A stretch of 64,000 bases of DNA, taken from assembly GCA_944989445.1 (NCBI GenBank), contig CALYLW010001375.1, forward strand, positions 62,001-126,000, read 5' to 3'. The notes beneath the pieces are model-generated. The model made no database searches. It saw nothing but the letters and a program-made list of their open reading frames with translations, and had not been told where the DNA came from. Of the stretch, positions 1 to 12,621 are shown one piece after another (the stretch's first letter is position 1; every line of letters begins with the position of its first letter). The DNA comes from Ampullaceana balthica. Its lineage: Eukaryota > Mollusca > Gastropoda > Lymnaeidae. Made by a program: the position numbers and the translations under genes.

Positions 1-434
1 TTAAAAACCTGTACGTAAGGGAAAACTTTGTCACACATATTCTCATAGGTCTCTCGTAAGGTGCCCACACTATTTTTAATTGAATTCAGTAGGTCATTGT
101 TCTATACCGTTATCTCAATTTACTTTTAAACAATACTCCTTTTATTCATTTTCTGTTTTTGTAATTGAAAAAAACAAACTCAAAAATGAATATTGATGCT
201 AAGAGCAGAGTGTGTTTGACAACGTAACATATGTAGCTTATGGACATAATTTATGGCGTACGCCAAGCAAGATACTAACGCTCATTATGACAGGTGTAAC
301 CAGCAGCTTGTCCCAGTAAGGGATCTGCTATGATCGCAATATGCCCTAGGGTAGTCATTTATCTTCAGCCACATATTGATTATTTACAAATTTGTTTGTA
401 AGGTTTTCTTTATTTGTGCTTGCCAAGGTCACAT

Positions 435-613
435 CAGGGTCGGCTTTAGGCATAGGCAAACTAGGCAGTCGCCTAGGGCCCTCCCGATTAGTCTCAACAT
501 TAGTGGTGGCCTCGCACAAGAATTTTGTCCATATTTATTTTTTATTTTTCGATTACATTTAGGGCCACCAAATTCACTTCGCCTAAGGCGTCCAAGTCCC
601 TTAGGCCGCCCTG
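435..613. mobile_element. 179-bp hAT-like MITE
   Basis: The element has imperfect terminal inverted repeats: CAGGGTCGGCTTTAGGC at the left, and a right end that reads CAGGGCGGCCTAAGG on the complementary strand. Both ends carry GC-rich CCTAGG/CCTTAGG subrepeats. It is flanked by GTCACAT at 428-434 and 614-620. This is a 7-bp duplication, or 8 bp (GGTCACAT) if the terminal G is counted with the target. The end type and duplication size suggest a non-autonomous hAT element. It encodes nothing. Confidence 0.7.
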
Positions 614-3600
614 GTCACATGTTTAAAATATGATAGCACTTTTTTCTAGTCCAAATGAATTTTAAATATTCATTAATAAACTATATTTGTATGAAACTGA
701 TCAGTCGCACAGAATTTAATTTAGGAAAGACATAGAATAACACATTCTATTAACAATCAATGATTTTTAATGATTATTGAATTTTAAATAAGATGGAATT
801 ATTTTTAAGCATATTTAAAGAAAACAAAATACATCCACGCATCCAAGCTCCCGAATCAGCCATAGGAGAGGTAGGATCAGATGTTGCATATTTTGCTTTT
901 ATTTATTTATTTTCTCAAGTAGACGATACAAATAACTCGAACATTTGGTGACATAAATTTTTAATTGATTTCTTTTCAGATTTACAACACTGTTTTTCCG
1001 TGTAAAATTGTTTATGGGAATTTTGCTTTACTTCCCATTGTACAGTTAGCTTGAAATTGTGTACATACTATAGTAATTCATATACTCATCTTCATGGCAA
1101 AAGATTTTAAAATTGGATTATTTTATTTTTAATCTGGAACTGCTTTTACTATTTATTATCTTGAAACGGTCACTTGAAACCTTGAACCTTCTTACGTCAT
1201 TAAAAATTAAACCTGTATGTATGTCTGCCTGGAATCTCGTGAACTAAATTAGATATTTAATTCTAGGAAACATGTCTGGCCGTTAGTCAAATGAGAACAG
1301 TGATTGCTACATGATCTGATGTCAGTCAGTTTTAAAAATTAATTTCTAAAAAATAAATAAAACTCGTATTCACTTTTGCATGGATGGTATTCACCACATC
1401 GATTATATAATAAATCCGATTTCGAGCCACTTGTAATTTCTTTCGCGTTATTTGGTGAAAAATTTGATTAACAATCTGTATACATGAAATTTTGTCGCTG
1501 TATTATCTACACTATGTACACTGCACTGACGGGTTTTTTTCGCTGGATCGTAAAGATTATTCATTCGAGTTAGAAAAATACATTTCTCATTTTTTAATTT
1601 CTAATTAATTTTAATAACTTGTTAGATCAATTTTTAAAAAAACTTTTGGAAATGCATATTTTCTTTTAATGAATTGTTTATTGTAATCTATTTGTAATCT
1701 TATACATATTTTGTTCCCCTTGAAGGTTTTGAATTTAATTTTAAAAATCATCGCTCAACAAATTTTTAAAATGAAAAAAAAACTCAAGAAAAGCGTGACA
1801 TATTTTCAGCAATTATCATTTTCTACACCATTTATGTGTCGTAGGGGTCCATAAATAAAAATAATTTTTAAAAAATTTTTTTGTTGAAATTAGCTATTTT
1901 GTTTTCATCATTGAACTAAAAACATTATTACTGATATTTGAACATTTTCAAATTTGGTGTGAATGATGAGAATGAAGAAACTGTTAAAAAATTTCAAATT
2001 TTGTATTCTGCATAGATATGATCAGCCAAATATATAGCACTGAATTACAGTAGAATCCTTAGGATTTTTACCATCAATATAGGTACATAAAATATATTTG
2101 ATTATTTATATATTTCTCACAGAATTTGATATGTTACAATATCGTTCAGAACTCATTTAAAAATAATAAATATTTTTTTCACTCCAACATAAAATAGATT
2201 ATTTTAAAACGTATTCAGTTAATATAAAATACGTTTATATTAACATAAGTTATTAATTTGGTTTATTACCCACTTTTGCTATAGGCTATTACCCTACATT
2301 TCGACTCTGCGTCCCCTAACTAAAGACTTTGGATTTTAACTTTGACCTTTTCTTGCTAGACCTTTTTATTGAAACACTACCATTTTGTGTCAACGCCCTC
2401 AGAAACTTGTAGCTGTATGACCTACCTTTTCATGCCTCTATTGACTCGCATAGGTGCAAGTAGGCGGTGACGCTTGAAAGTTCTTTCCCTTTTGAGTTGT
2501 GAAATGCGATTTTGGGAATTAATTTTTTTTATTACAATATTTAGTGAATGCACTGGCGAAATTTTTTTTAAAAATGTACTCGGTTTATAGGCAAAACTGA
2601 AAGTGCTTCATTATTCTAGTACTAACTCTTCAAATTATTCTAATTATGACTCTAATTAACTCTGCCCGTGTCTTGGATATTTGTTCAAATGTTTTAGTAG
2701 CTGATTGGGCTAGGTTTTCATGTGTATATTTTTTTACTAAAGTCTCTGTTTAAATTCCAGGAACTCTGGCAACTAACCCATGACGTATATTTCTTCAAAT
2801 TCTTTAGTTTTTCAATCTTTCTTTTTTTTTCTTCATGGGTGTCTTCAAAAAATATTTTATCAATTGAAACGGAATATATGGAGCTCTGAAACAAGGCGTA
2901 TTGGCAAGGACTGCTACATCATCATAAACTTATATTAAAAAAGAACTTCATCATGGTTAATTTAAGTAGAAAAGAATCAAGAATGCCCCTTGCAGTGCCA
3001 TCAAGTTAAAAGATGAAGTAACTTCAATAACTGAAGATTGCATATTTGTTTTCATATTGATTCGTTGAATCTCTCCCTGATAAAACCTGATAAAACTACA
3101 GAAAATTAATCTACACACATTGTGGCAAATACAAAGTAAACCATCCCCTTATGAAGTTAGTTAATGTGTTGAGTGGGGGAGACAAAGCAGCTCATTTTAC
3201 AATGGATGCTTCCTAGTGGACTGGTCCCAGAGGGAATTCCATCCATGTGGCTAAGCATAAGGACTTTTCGTACCTTCTTATCTCCTGTATTCACCGTGAT
3301 AGATGGGACTGCGAAAATGTTGAAAGCGACAGACAGTCCTAGACAATGGATGAGATTTAATGTACGATTACTTTAACTCTTAAATATTGAGGATGATTTG
3401 GCAGAATTAGTTTTGACTTGTCATTCGGTTGTAACCTCGAGACATCAGCACGAATATTTTTTTAAGCTGTTTAAGGACTATTGTAGTGTCTACTGGAAGA
3501 CCTAAACCAGAAATAGTGAATCATATCAAGTGCTCTGTCCAAAGAGAAGTCATCCTCACACTTTCAAAGTTGTCAGAAAGAGAGAGAGAGAGAAAAGGCG

Positions 3601-3650
3601 GATGTGGTGGTGGGATGGATTCGATTAACGCATTTGCTGGAAAAAGAGAG
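614..3650. other. AT-rich non-coding DNA
   Basis: No gene, RNA or bounded element could be supported here. The sequence is dominated by A/T homopolymer runs. A short open frame at 3173-3376 matches nothing I know. Confidence 0.6.
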
Positions 3651-3654
3651 TCGA

Positions 3655-3985
3655 CTTTTGGTAAAGCAAAACGCAGGATAATACATAAGGCATTTAATTG
3701 TAATTTGGAAACACAACCATGGCAACGAAACAATGCAATACTAGACAGACATCGGGATAAAAACACTTTTCTTGTTCCATTTGCAAGAAGAAACATAAAT
3801 CCTACTTCTTTTCTTCTGGCTTAAAGGGTGCAGAATATTTTACAAGAAACACACTAGGAAAACCAACACAATTAACATTCAAAACTACAATGAAAATCCA
3901 ACTCTACACATAAACTATGGATAAGCGTAGGTCCCAGTAATTTTATGTGAAGAAGGAGTGTCAAATATTTATAAGGATAAAGCAC
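3655..3985 (+). pseudogene. CR1/Jockey-like LINE, decayed 3' end
   Basis: This is the last part of a reverse transcriptase ORF plus its 3' UTR. The readable peptide includes IIHKAFNCNLETQ and DRHRDKNTFLVPFARRN. It aligns with IIHKAINSNLEIQ and DRHKDKNTFLIPYARTN in the better copy at 55720-56675. The 3' UTRs also match (AACTATGGATAAGCGTAGG versus AACTATGGATGAGTGTAGG, then GAAGGAG). The copy ends near AAGGATAA, resembling the GATAA tail of the other copy. It is strongly 5'-truncated and disrupted. Confidence 0.7.
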
Positions 3986-5110
3986 CGTGAAATAGTAGCT
4001 GATGTGACTCGGGGATCATTTGGTCCCAGCTGACCTCTATCGTGCCTTGGGGATTGAGAAATGTTGCAAGCTGTAATAAAAAAAATGACCACACTGCGAG
4101 GTTCTGGTAGCTTGAGTTGAATAAAAACTGAAAGAGATGACAGACATTTTAAATCTATAACAATTGGAGCTTTTAAATCTGAATTACTCTCCCTCAATTT
4201 CACAAAGGAAACCCAACAATTAATTAACATATTTGCTAACAAAATGAAATCCTGGTGAGTTCCGCATTTTTTTTCTTATTTGGGCCTAAGGAAGCCATAA
4301 TTACAGCGCTTTGCGTAAAGGAAATTGTGATTTTTTCCCCGACGCAACCAGACACCATGACTAAGAAACAACTCTGCCTTTATACTGAATATCGCAACAC
4401 ACCGTGCCAATTTTCTGAGCACTGGATCAACACCCTTCTTCAGTAATATAGATATATTGAGCAGAGGGTATGACTACACTATTGGCCAACGGAAACTAAT
4501 GATTGTGTAAGCCGTCAGCGATTCGGCCGATCGATGGGCTTCGATTCATGTCTTCCTTTATCCATAAACACAAGCAGTAACTGTTTATAAACCTAGAGAG
4601 ATTTTAAATTTCTTTTAATAATTCAGTTTTACTGCATGCGCGTGACGAAACACCCACATCGGAAAGTAAATGGTAAACATTTTGACATCTCGGGTTTCTA
4701 TGTGGGATAAACTGCTATTGTGCAAAGATGTTTGCTTTATAATCTATCATGACACTGTTAATAATTACCGGTTCTACTTCTACTTCTTTTCTACTCGAAA
4801 CAAAAGTTACAGTTTATGACAAGCGGGGTAATTTTAATATTGAAAAACTATCTTAATATTATCTACAGTTTTGTAAGAGATTTTTTAAAAAATATTTTTT
4901 TAAAATAATAACAACAACAAAAATGGTTTATCAATTTCGTTAATTGTGAGCGACACTTTGATTTAAAATTTGCAACATTTTAATTAAAATGTTCTACTCT
5001 GCTTAGTCTAGTCACAAGTTCTTCAACGGTTAGTCAACACAATGAACCATGTGTTTGTTACTTAAGAAATAGAACACATTACTATTTCTAAATTTAAATG
5101 AATGAGTTTA
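3986..5110. other. AT-rich non-coding DNA
   Basis: No gene or bounded repeat was recognised between the two LINE fragments. Short open frames at 3961-4242 and 4255-4446 have no recognisable content. Confidence 0.5.
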
Positions 5111-5137
5111 TGGCACTGTATTGTAGAAGGGGGCCGG

Positions 5138-5312
5138 TGAAGAGGTCGACAGCGGCAAAGTTGTCTTGACAACATAAAGGAATGGACAGGGGTGAGATTG
5201 TATGAATTATTGGCCGCCGCTCAAGATAGGCAAATGTGGAGATCGTTGTCTGTTGATGTGTCCATGCGCTCCCCCGAACGACCGCAACGGTCACGGGACT
5301 AATGATGATGAT
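5138..5312 (+). pseudogene. RTE-like LINE, 5'-truncated C-terminal fragment
   Basis: On the + strand the sequence reads GGR-stop-RGRQRQSCLDNIKEWTG and then LYELLAAAQDRQMWRSLS, ending SPERPQRSRD and TAA. This is the standard C-terminus of RTE-type LINE polymerases. It parallels GGRKRGRQKKRWEDIIKEWTG in the RTE copy at 47482-48530. A TGA sits where CGA (Arg) is expected, consistent with CpG decay. A short ATGATGATGATT tail follows the stop, as expected for a LINE 3' end. Only about 50 codons survive. Confidence 0.75.
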
Positions 5313-5792
5313 TGAAATTAATTAAAGGTCTGCGGGAGTTTACCTTGAATGAGGTGGTTCGTAAATGCCCGGTTTTGTTTCCTCAACAGCAAAAAAAAAT
5401 AATAAACACTGATAATAATAAAATAAAAAATAGATGACTACTTGAAGAGAACGACAAAATAACAAAAGATGCCCACTTCTTTAAAAAAACAACAACAGTT
5501 ATTTGTCATCAAGATATATTTATATATTCGTCTCTTAGTATATGCGCTTGAGCTGATAGATTAATTTTAGGCAGAGGAAAAGCTGAGGCCAAATCTCCTT
5601 GTCTTAAAGGTTTTAGGGTTGTACTTTTTTATTTCAAATGTACAGCCATGGCCAATGAATTTAATTTCAATTTTTCAAGCTACATGCATTGTATTATGGC
5701 GATTATTTTCAATTGATTAGTCTTTAAATTAAGGCATGGTAGTGAAAATTCGTATAAATTGTTACACACAAAGTGCAATGGAAACTATATCT

Positions 5793-5795
<3 letters not shown>

Positions 5796-5888
<93 letters not shown>
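5796..5888. repeat. (TA)n microsatellite
   Basis: An almost uninterrupted AT dinucleotide run of about 93 bases, with one TT interruption near 5830. Length is likely to vary between individuals. Confidence 0.97.
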
Positions 5889-5890
<2 letters not shown>

Positions 5891-6751
5891 AATCGTGTAT
5901 CTTCTTATATAAGCCGCTGTATTTTTTTTTAAAATGGTTGCATGATGACGTTTGTCGAGAGTCGAGACTAGTCTTTACTTTTACACCGCTACTCTCTGCG
6001 GTTTTGATGCATGCTACTCTCTGCGGTATTGTTGCATTTCCAAATTTTTAGCTGAGATGCTATGATATAGCCTTTATTAAAAAAATTTTTAAACACTTTA
6101 TAAAGGCAATGGGCGTTTAATTTTCTTCAGTTTGACTTCACGAATGCAATATAATATACATACTTAATAAAACTCACATTTTGGGAAAATAACACTTTCT
6201 GAATTGGACAGTGAACGTGACAATGCTGGCGAGGATAGTGCCTCATTAAGACTTTTCCCAGCACCCCTAGTGGGATCTCCTGTTTATCACGAAGCGTTCA
6301 GTAGTTATTGACTTGAGTCGAAGACTGTTAATTACGCTTCATTCCTCAGAACCAGCGCTGAGTATTACAGAAACGGTTTTTAGACACATAATTAAAAGAT
6401 TCATATTTCTTATTTCTAGCTATATTTTAAGTTATTCTTGTTTCCGTCTAATCAATGAAATGTTGTTTGTTTTTTCGTATGAAAATGCTTTTTGGAAAAT
6501 AATACACATCTTGTTAGTTGGAGAGAGAGATTGCATAGGGTATTATCTTCATAATGCCTACAAGAGTTTCCATATTTTATTTTACTTTTGTGTGTGTTCC
6601 TTTCATAAAGATTATAGATCTCATACTTTCAATCAGATTATGAAAAGTCAATCTTGTTTTTAAGTTACGAATGGTATGGGATCTTAGTAAATTCTCAAGC
6701 ACAAACCCGCGTGCTTTGCGAAATTTAAAAAAAGTTTTGAATAATAAACTA
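5889..6751. other. AT-rich non-coding DNA
   Basis: No gene is supported. An open frame at 6313-6663 is 116 codons long and hydrophobic, but it begins at TTG, is AT-driven and has no recognisable motif. Confidence 0.5.
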
Positions 6752-7188
6752 CAGTATTCCCTCGCTATTCGTGGGGGTTACGTTCTTTACCTCCCCGCGA
6801 ATGGCGAAAAACCGCGAATATTTAGTGCAGTTTTAAAACGCCTATGTATGAGATTATATACGGTACTAAATGCTTCCAAAACACCTTCTAAAGACACTCT
6901 TATTCATTAATACAGTAATAATGTAGTAATATTGCACACGGTTATGTATTTCACTATTGTAGTAATGATAATGTAAACATATTTTAATTTTGTACTGCAA
7001 CAATATTTTAATCAAAAAGAAGCGTAAGCACAGGAGGTCGGTAACACCACATAGCATAGTTCTTACCCTTACTGTACCGTCAAGTCATTTTCTATGCATA
7101 CAACATATGTATTAGAATTGACGGAAAATGGAACAAATTTAAAGCACATTTAAATAATAGGGAACCGTGAATTGGTGAGGGTATACTG
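6752..7188. mobile_element. 437-bp Tigger/pogo-like non-autonomous transposon
   Basis: The left end is CAGTATTCCCTCGCTATTCG. The right end read on the complementary strand is CAGTATACCCTCACCAATTC. These are imperfect terminal inverted repeats of the Tigger/pogo branch of the Tc1/mariner superfamily. TA dinucleotides flank both ends (6750-6751 and 7189-7190), the expected duplication. The CGCGAATNGCGAAAAACCGCGAAT subterminal pattern is also typical. No transposase is encoded, so it would have needed one supplied from elsewhere. Confidence 0.8.
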
Positions 7189-7659
7189 TATTTGCTCAGT
7201 CAACTTGGACGTCAACTTACAAACAGTATCATTGTTACAGCTGCTTGGGTTTTACCCCTGACATTTCACTCCTGCTGAAAATTATTAGTTTTATACTTCT
7301 ATAGCACACACATTAGTAATGTCTTTGGAAATGTATGCACGATAAAGTCTCTTGAACTTGTTTCCAAGTACTCCATTAGAGCTCAGCGAGTATCGCACCA
7401 CATTATCCTTACAATGCTTAATTCAAGGGGGAGGGTCGACATTTGAAATATTTTAGAACTATTCATCTCATATAAAGAGCATTCAATTATCGTGGTAGCA
7501 CACAACATGTTACCAGTTGCATACGTCCCTTACGCCTATCTCCAGCCAACTGAGACGTGTACAGAATGATGTCTGCTATGTATTACACATTGACAACTTC
7601 CTCTCGATCATGCGTTAGTGTATAAAATGGGTGTTTGTGTTAACGCAGTCATTTTTTTA

Positions 7660-8105
7660 AAATCCCTTATATTAATTTCGAAATATTGTCTGTCGTCATC
7701 TCATCATCTTTTCGTCGGTCAGTCTGGCGGAAAAACAAAAGCAAAAAATGATGCCATCGAGCGGAAATTTTGCACATAGACTCGTGTCACCTAACAGTGC
7801 ATCGTATCAAAATTTCAGATCGATCGAATGTACCGTAATTAAAGGAATGCATTTTTAGTTTATCTCTATATAACTACATGTCGCCGTCTCCGTTTGTTTA
7901 CATTCACGTGTCACGCTGAGTTCAGTCTAGCCATCCGTGACCACACCTCCCCCCTCCGGCCCCGTTTTACAGCAAAGGGGAGTTCACTCAGTTTCAGTCT
8001 GTAAATGTTGGTCGCGGTTGAACATAATCAATACTTTTAGTTATGTCTCATATATAAGGGATTTACAGTCAAAAACTTTGTTTTTACGGGGTTGTTTAAT
8101 AATGC
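7660..8105 (+). repeat. Family R repeat, copy 1 (body plus linker)
   Basis: The body (7660-8064) is bounded by the inverted repeats AAATCCCTTATAT and ATATAAGGGATTT. It is followed by the family linker (CAGTCAAAAACTTTGTTTTT then ACGGGG). The most conserved internal segment, TTTCAGATCGATCGAATGTA, starts at 7813. No coding potential is seen. The body is about 405 bp, shorter than the array copies near 48-50 kb. Confidence 0.8.
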
Positions 8106-8430
8106 ACATAGACTCGTGTCGCCTAACAATGCGTTGTATCAAAATTTCAGATCGATCGAATGTACCGTAATTAAATTCATGCATTTTAGTTTACCTCTAT
8201 ATAATTCAATGTAGCCGTCTGCTATTGTTCACCTCCACGTGCTGGAGTTCAGTCCAGCCATCGATTACCCCCCCCCGGGGTTTTTACAGCAATGAGAGAT
8301 CAGTCAGTTTCAGTCTGTAAATGTTTGTCGCGCGTTGCGAATTATATTGAACATATCAATACTTTAAGTTCTGTCTCATATATAAGAAATTTATAGTCAA
8401 AAACTTTGTTTTTACAAGTTATTTAATTTC
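8100..8430 (+). repeat. Family R repeat, copy 2 in direct tandem with copy 1
   Basis: The core starts at 8145, 332 bases after that of copy 1. The copy repeats in the same order the CACATAGACTCGTGTC segment, the TTTAGTTTA segment, the GTTTCAGTCTGTAAATG segment and the linker. It lacks the left inverted repeat, so it looks truncated or recombined with copy 1. Confidence 0.8.
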
Positions 8431-9050
8431 TACCATTAATTTATCCCTGTCGATACAAGTAGGAATTAGTTACAGTTTAAAGATTGGGTCATATAGCATA
8501 TGAAAATTTAGATTTGAACGAAATGATAAGTTGAAATAAATGGGCAAGTAACAAATATAAACTGCAATTACCTGCTCTATTGCGTTAAAATCAGTATTTT
8601 ACGTTTTAAAAGGGGTATTTGTTTTGACCTGGTTATACCTATACTTTTTAATTATGCGATTTTAATGTCTAGACTATAGACAATAATCAGACATGTAACG
8701 GTCCATATCTAAATATCAAGCCAAAACTTATATATTTTTTAAAATGAGTTAGTAATACAATTATTTTACAAAGAAAACAGACTGAACACGCCATAGGGGA
8801 TATCGTATGATACTTTCGCAGAAAATCGCTTCTCTGTGACGTGCGAAAGACATTTAAGCGTTCGACTAAAGCTGATGGTGTGGTGTCCTGGCCATGGCCA
8901 AATTACTCCTTGGAAAAAGTACATTGTTTGCAAATATTAGTTATAAGTGTAAGAAATCTGCTAATTCTTGTATAAAGTAACATCCCTACTGGACTGCTTG
9001 GATTTCACCGCAGCTAAGTGTTTTTTTTAATTATTATTTCGTTTTATTTG
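8431..9050. other. AT-rich non-coding DNA
   Basis: No gene or bounded repeat recognised. Confidence 0.5.
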
Positions 9051-9065
9051 TGTACTATTTGTCAG

Positions 9066-9100
9066 TTGAGGAAGGCTCTTTGCCGAAACGTTCGCTGTTT
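9066..9100 (+). repeat. Penelope-like or other retroelement tail motif
   Basis: GAGGAAGGCTCTTTGCCGAAACG resembles the GAAGGC...GCCGAAACGTT hairpin motif common in Penelope-like retroelements of animals. GGCTCTTTGCC can form a small stem. No polymerase of that type is adjacent, so this is at most a remnant. Confidence 0.3.
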
Positions 9101-9189
9101 TGTTTCGTCTTGTCAGGCCTACTAATACCCTGTTTTTATATTATAAATTTACCTATTTCTTGTATATCTAACGCTAAATTGTAAATTCT

Positions 9190-11800
9190 GTAGAGTAAAC
9201 AAGAAAGGCGCCAGATCTGACTTAAGCCGAACAATCGACCGAATGCGCACGGAGGACTCAAGAAGACAACGCATGGGCTCTCAACTAGAGGTTTTCTCGG
9301 CCCCCTTTCACAATGACAGAATTGCAAACCGCTGGCAAAGCATCAGGTCCAGATAAAGTTCACAATGAAATGCTCAAGCATCTGGGCACGACAGGCCGAA
9401 TGAAACTATTGAGTTTTATTAATAGAGCTTGGACCACAGGCACGTTACCGAAATTGTTGAAAAGGGCCACAATAACCCCAATTCCCAAAGAGGGGAAACC
9501 AGGTGAACACCCTTCCAGCTACCGGCCAATTTCCCTCACATCGTGTGGGGAAAGTAGCTGATCGGTTATTGAACGCATGGCTCTACTGGTTCCTCGAGAA
9601 GACCAAAAACATTCCAAAGACTCAGGGTGGGTTCAGAAAGGGACGCCAACCGATGGACCAGGCTCTCCGTTTAATTCAGACAATTACAAACTAAATCCAG
9701 TTGAGTAATCACACCGTTGCTGTGTTCTTCGATCTGAAGCAAGCATACGACAAGGTGTGGCGTGGAGGGCTACTTTATAAGTTGCAGCAGTTAGGTGTCA
9801 CTGCCAACATGTACAGCTGGATAAAATCGTTCCTCACGGACCGAACGATCAAAACCCGAGTGGGAGAAGCACTATCCAGCGAGGCACGCCTGGAGGACGG
9901 ACTTCCGCAGGGGTCCGCCCTCAGCTGTACATTGTTCTTAGCCTACGTCCACGACCAACAAGGCATTCTCGAGTCACAGAATGCCATGTTTGCTGACGAT
10001 TTGGCTATATGGAGTTCAGGAAAAGACGTTGCAACACTGCAGAAACCGGCTGCAGGATGATCTGAATCGGATCGAAGATTACGCCAACCGATGGCGCCTA
10101 GTGGTCAATACGGAGAAAACGGTCCATTCCATTTTTCACAAATGGACGGAATGCTCTGAAGCATGAGGTGGTGCTTCAGATATGCGGGAAGAGGTTGAAT
10201 TGGGATCGGACACCGACGTACTTGGGAATCAAGTTGGACCAGAAGGTCCAACTACATAACCATGTACGTGAATTTTGCGCCAAAGCCACAGCTAAACTGT
10301 CCCTGGTGAAGAAACTAGCTAGCACTAGTTGGGGCGCGGACGCAAGACTACTGAGAGCTCTCTATCTCGGTAGTGTGAGGGGTGCCATCGACTACAGCCT
10401 CCCGGTCCAGGCCTTTGCGAGCCGTACGGCTCTAGAGGGACTGGACCGAATACAAAACCAAGCTCTACGTTTTGTATGCGGGGCGTTTGCGTACTACACC
10501 CACAGCCGCCCGTAGAAATTATGTCAAACGTAGAACCCCTGGCGATAAGGCGAGAAAAAGCAATCATGACCACGGTGGAGCGATACCGTAGGTTGGAGCA
10601 TGACGAACCCTGCTTCCAATTACAAGACCGATGGGTAAAGCGGACACGACTGAAAAGACCATCCTTTATGGATACGGTCCACGAATTAGAAGACTCAGTC
10701 CCCATACCCAAGCACAGGGAACGAATGCAACTGGTCCCTGCTCGAGGACCACATGAAAGCTTTGACTTGCCTGAACTACGTTTGACACTGGCAAATACGG
10801 CGGTGACGAAGGCCAGCCCCTCGAGCTCCAGCGAAACGAGGCTCTGAAAACAATCGAGGCTTATGGCGACAGCGTGGTTAGAGTCTTCATGGACGGCTCA
10901 CGTATTCAAGGATGGCAGAAGTGGATACGGAGTACTAATTCAATACCCCCAACCTGGACCTAACAGTACCGAACTGTCAGGACCGTGCGGATCTGCATAC
11001 AGTAGTCACGACGCCTAACTGGAGGCAATCTGCAGGGGTTTGAAGGAAGTGCGCCGACGTCTAGCAAGAAGAAAGGTTTTCCCGACTGTCGTAGTCTTCA
11101 CCGACTCACGGTTTTGGCTCGAGACTGTGGGTCGATCCTCCCTGGGGGCGAAAACGGTCAGTGTCATTTTGAAAACAGTAGGTGAAATCCTAGCACGAGG
11201 CGGAAAAGTCATCCTTCAGTATATCACTGGGCATAGTGGCGAGCCTCATTCAGACAGGGTCGATAAGCTAGCAAGAGATGGGTCAGCCCAGCCCCAACCC
11301 GACTGGCCGATGACCCAGCTGGGGGTCAGATCGTGGCTTAAAGACCATTTCCGAGATAAATCGCTTCAAGGCTGGGCATCTGGAAGCACGGCCAGAAAAG
11401 TATACCAGTACATGCCGCGACCGAGCAAAATCGACTTCTGGTGGGAAATTGGACGTAGCAATTAGACGCTCATAACCAGAATGTGAACTGAACATTGTCT
11501 CATACGAAGCTACTTGTACAAATGTAACACTAGAAAGGAACTGGCCTGTCGGCTGTGTGGCCACCCGGAGGAGACGGTGGCATCGTACTTGAAGAGTGCC
11601 CCTAGCTGTGCGGGGAAGTGGAAGGAGAAGTCCCGGTACCTGCAGAGGAGTACCTCTATGGCGAGGCTCGCATGCGATAAAATGAACCGGGTCCTAAGAG
11701 CCCAACGGCTCGACCCAAAAGAGAATGAACATTCACAAGTAGAAGCAACTGACAGAGGTACGAGCCAAGTCAGGAAGCCAATCCCATGAAGGGATGTAAG
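9190..11800 (+). pseudogene. I/Nimb-type LINE polymerase, broken: RT, RNase H and zinc knuckle
   Basis: This is a non-LTR retrotransposon pol reading across all three frames. The reverse transcriptase starts with GKASGPDKVHNEML (about 9340). It continues with YRPISLTSC, AVFFDLKQAYDKVW, LPQGSALSCTLF, the catalytic FADD (about 9990) and TYLGIKLD. An RNase H domain follows (about 10850-11280): FMDGS, LEAI, FTDSRFW and GHSGEPHSDRVDKLA, which carry the D, E, D and D/H catalytic positions. The C-terminal CRLCGHPEE (from 11547) is a zinc-knuckle-like end typical of these elements. RNase H plus this tail places it in the I group; the mollusc Nimb lineage is likely. At least five frameshifts and a TAA inside the RNase H domain (about 11018) kill it. 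The endonuclease and first ORF are not visible, so it is also 5'-truncated. Confidence 0.85.
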
Positions 11801-12341
11801 CAAAAATTAGTACCTTTTTATTCACTTTGAAACAATAGTATAAATTAACTCTGGAAACTAAGAGCAAAGTTAAGGAAGATCGAAGACAAGCAGAAAAAAG
11901 TGGTTTACAGCAATGTAACACGAAAAAGCAAAGTGATAAACTTAATATACCATACGGACGAAGTATTAGCAGTTCATATATAATTTCTTAAACCCGCTTC
12001 AAAAAGCAGTTGACATTCGAGTTAGTTGTTCCCATGGAAACTCGTGCAGCACTAAGTAAAATATCATTTGATACCGACAAAGACCAATTTGCGTCGTTCA
12101 GTCACGCTATCAGCCTGATATTTCTAATGTCGTGCTTTGTGGCATTAGCTAAATGAATGGTGACCGGTTTTAGAACGAAGCAATAAGCCCAGGTTGGGTT
12201 GTTTTTTTTTATTTATTAAAAAACATTCGAAACTATGACAAAGTATTGTGCACTGGGCTCACGTACAGAAACTTGGTGTCACTGCGAAAACATACAATTG
12301 GATCTACTCATTTGTATCGATTAAAATTGAAAAATAAATAA
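11801..12341. other. Non-coding DNA between LINE and MITE
   Basis: No feature is recognised beyond possible 3' UTR of the LINE just upstream. Confidence 0.5.
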
Positions 12342-12349
12342 GAGACAAG

Positions 12350-12521
12350 CAATGTTCCCTCTAAGCTTTGTTGGTCCGTGTGCAAAGTAAAAATAAACTC
12401 GTGTGTAAAGTTGCACAACATCCATTTTTTGTGTGCAATATATTAGTAAAATTGCTGCGCGGTAACGCTAAACTGCTGCGCGGCGTCTGTCAGATACATG
12501 CGCAGCTTAAAGGGAACATTG
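12350..12521. mobile_element. 172-bp hAT MITE, family M1 copy 1
   Basis: The ends are CAATGTTCCCTCTAAGC at the left and GCTTAAAGGGAACATTG at the right, forming near-perfect terminal inverted repeats. The element is flanked by a perfect 8-bp duplication GAGACAAG (12342-12349 and 12522-12529), diagnostic of hAT transposition. A second copy of the same family lies at 57970-58137. It is non-coding. Confidence 0.9.
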
Positions 12522-12621
12522 GAGACAAGATATGAATAATTGATGCACTCAGGGGTGCTTTTATTTCATTGACCCTAAGTTTAAAAATAAAATAAAAGAA
12601 GTTGCTATTATTTGTATAGAG

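Noticed and set aside
6313..6663. 116-codon open frame
   Set aside because: It starts at TTG in AT-rich DNA, is low in complexity and has no recognisable domain.
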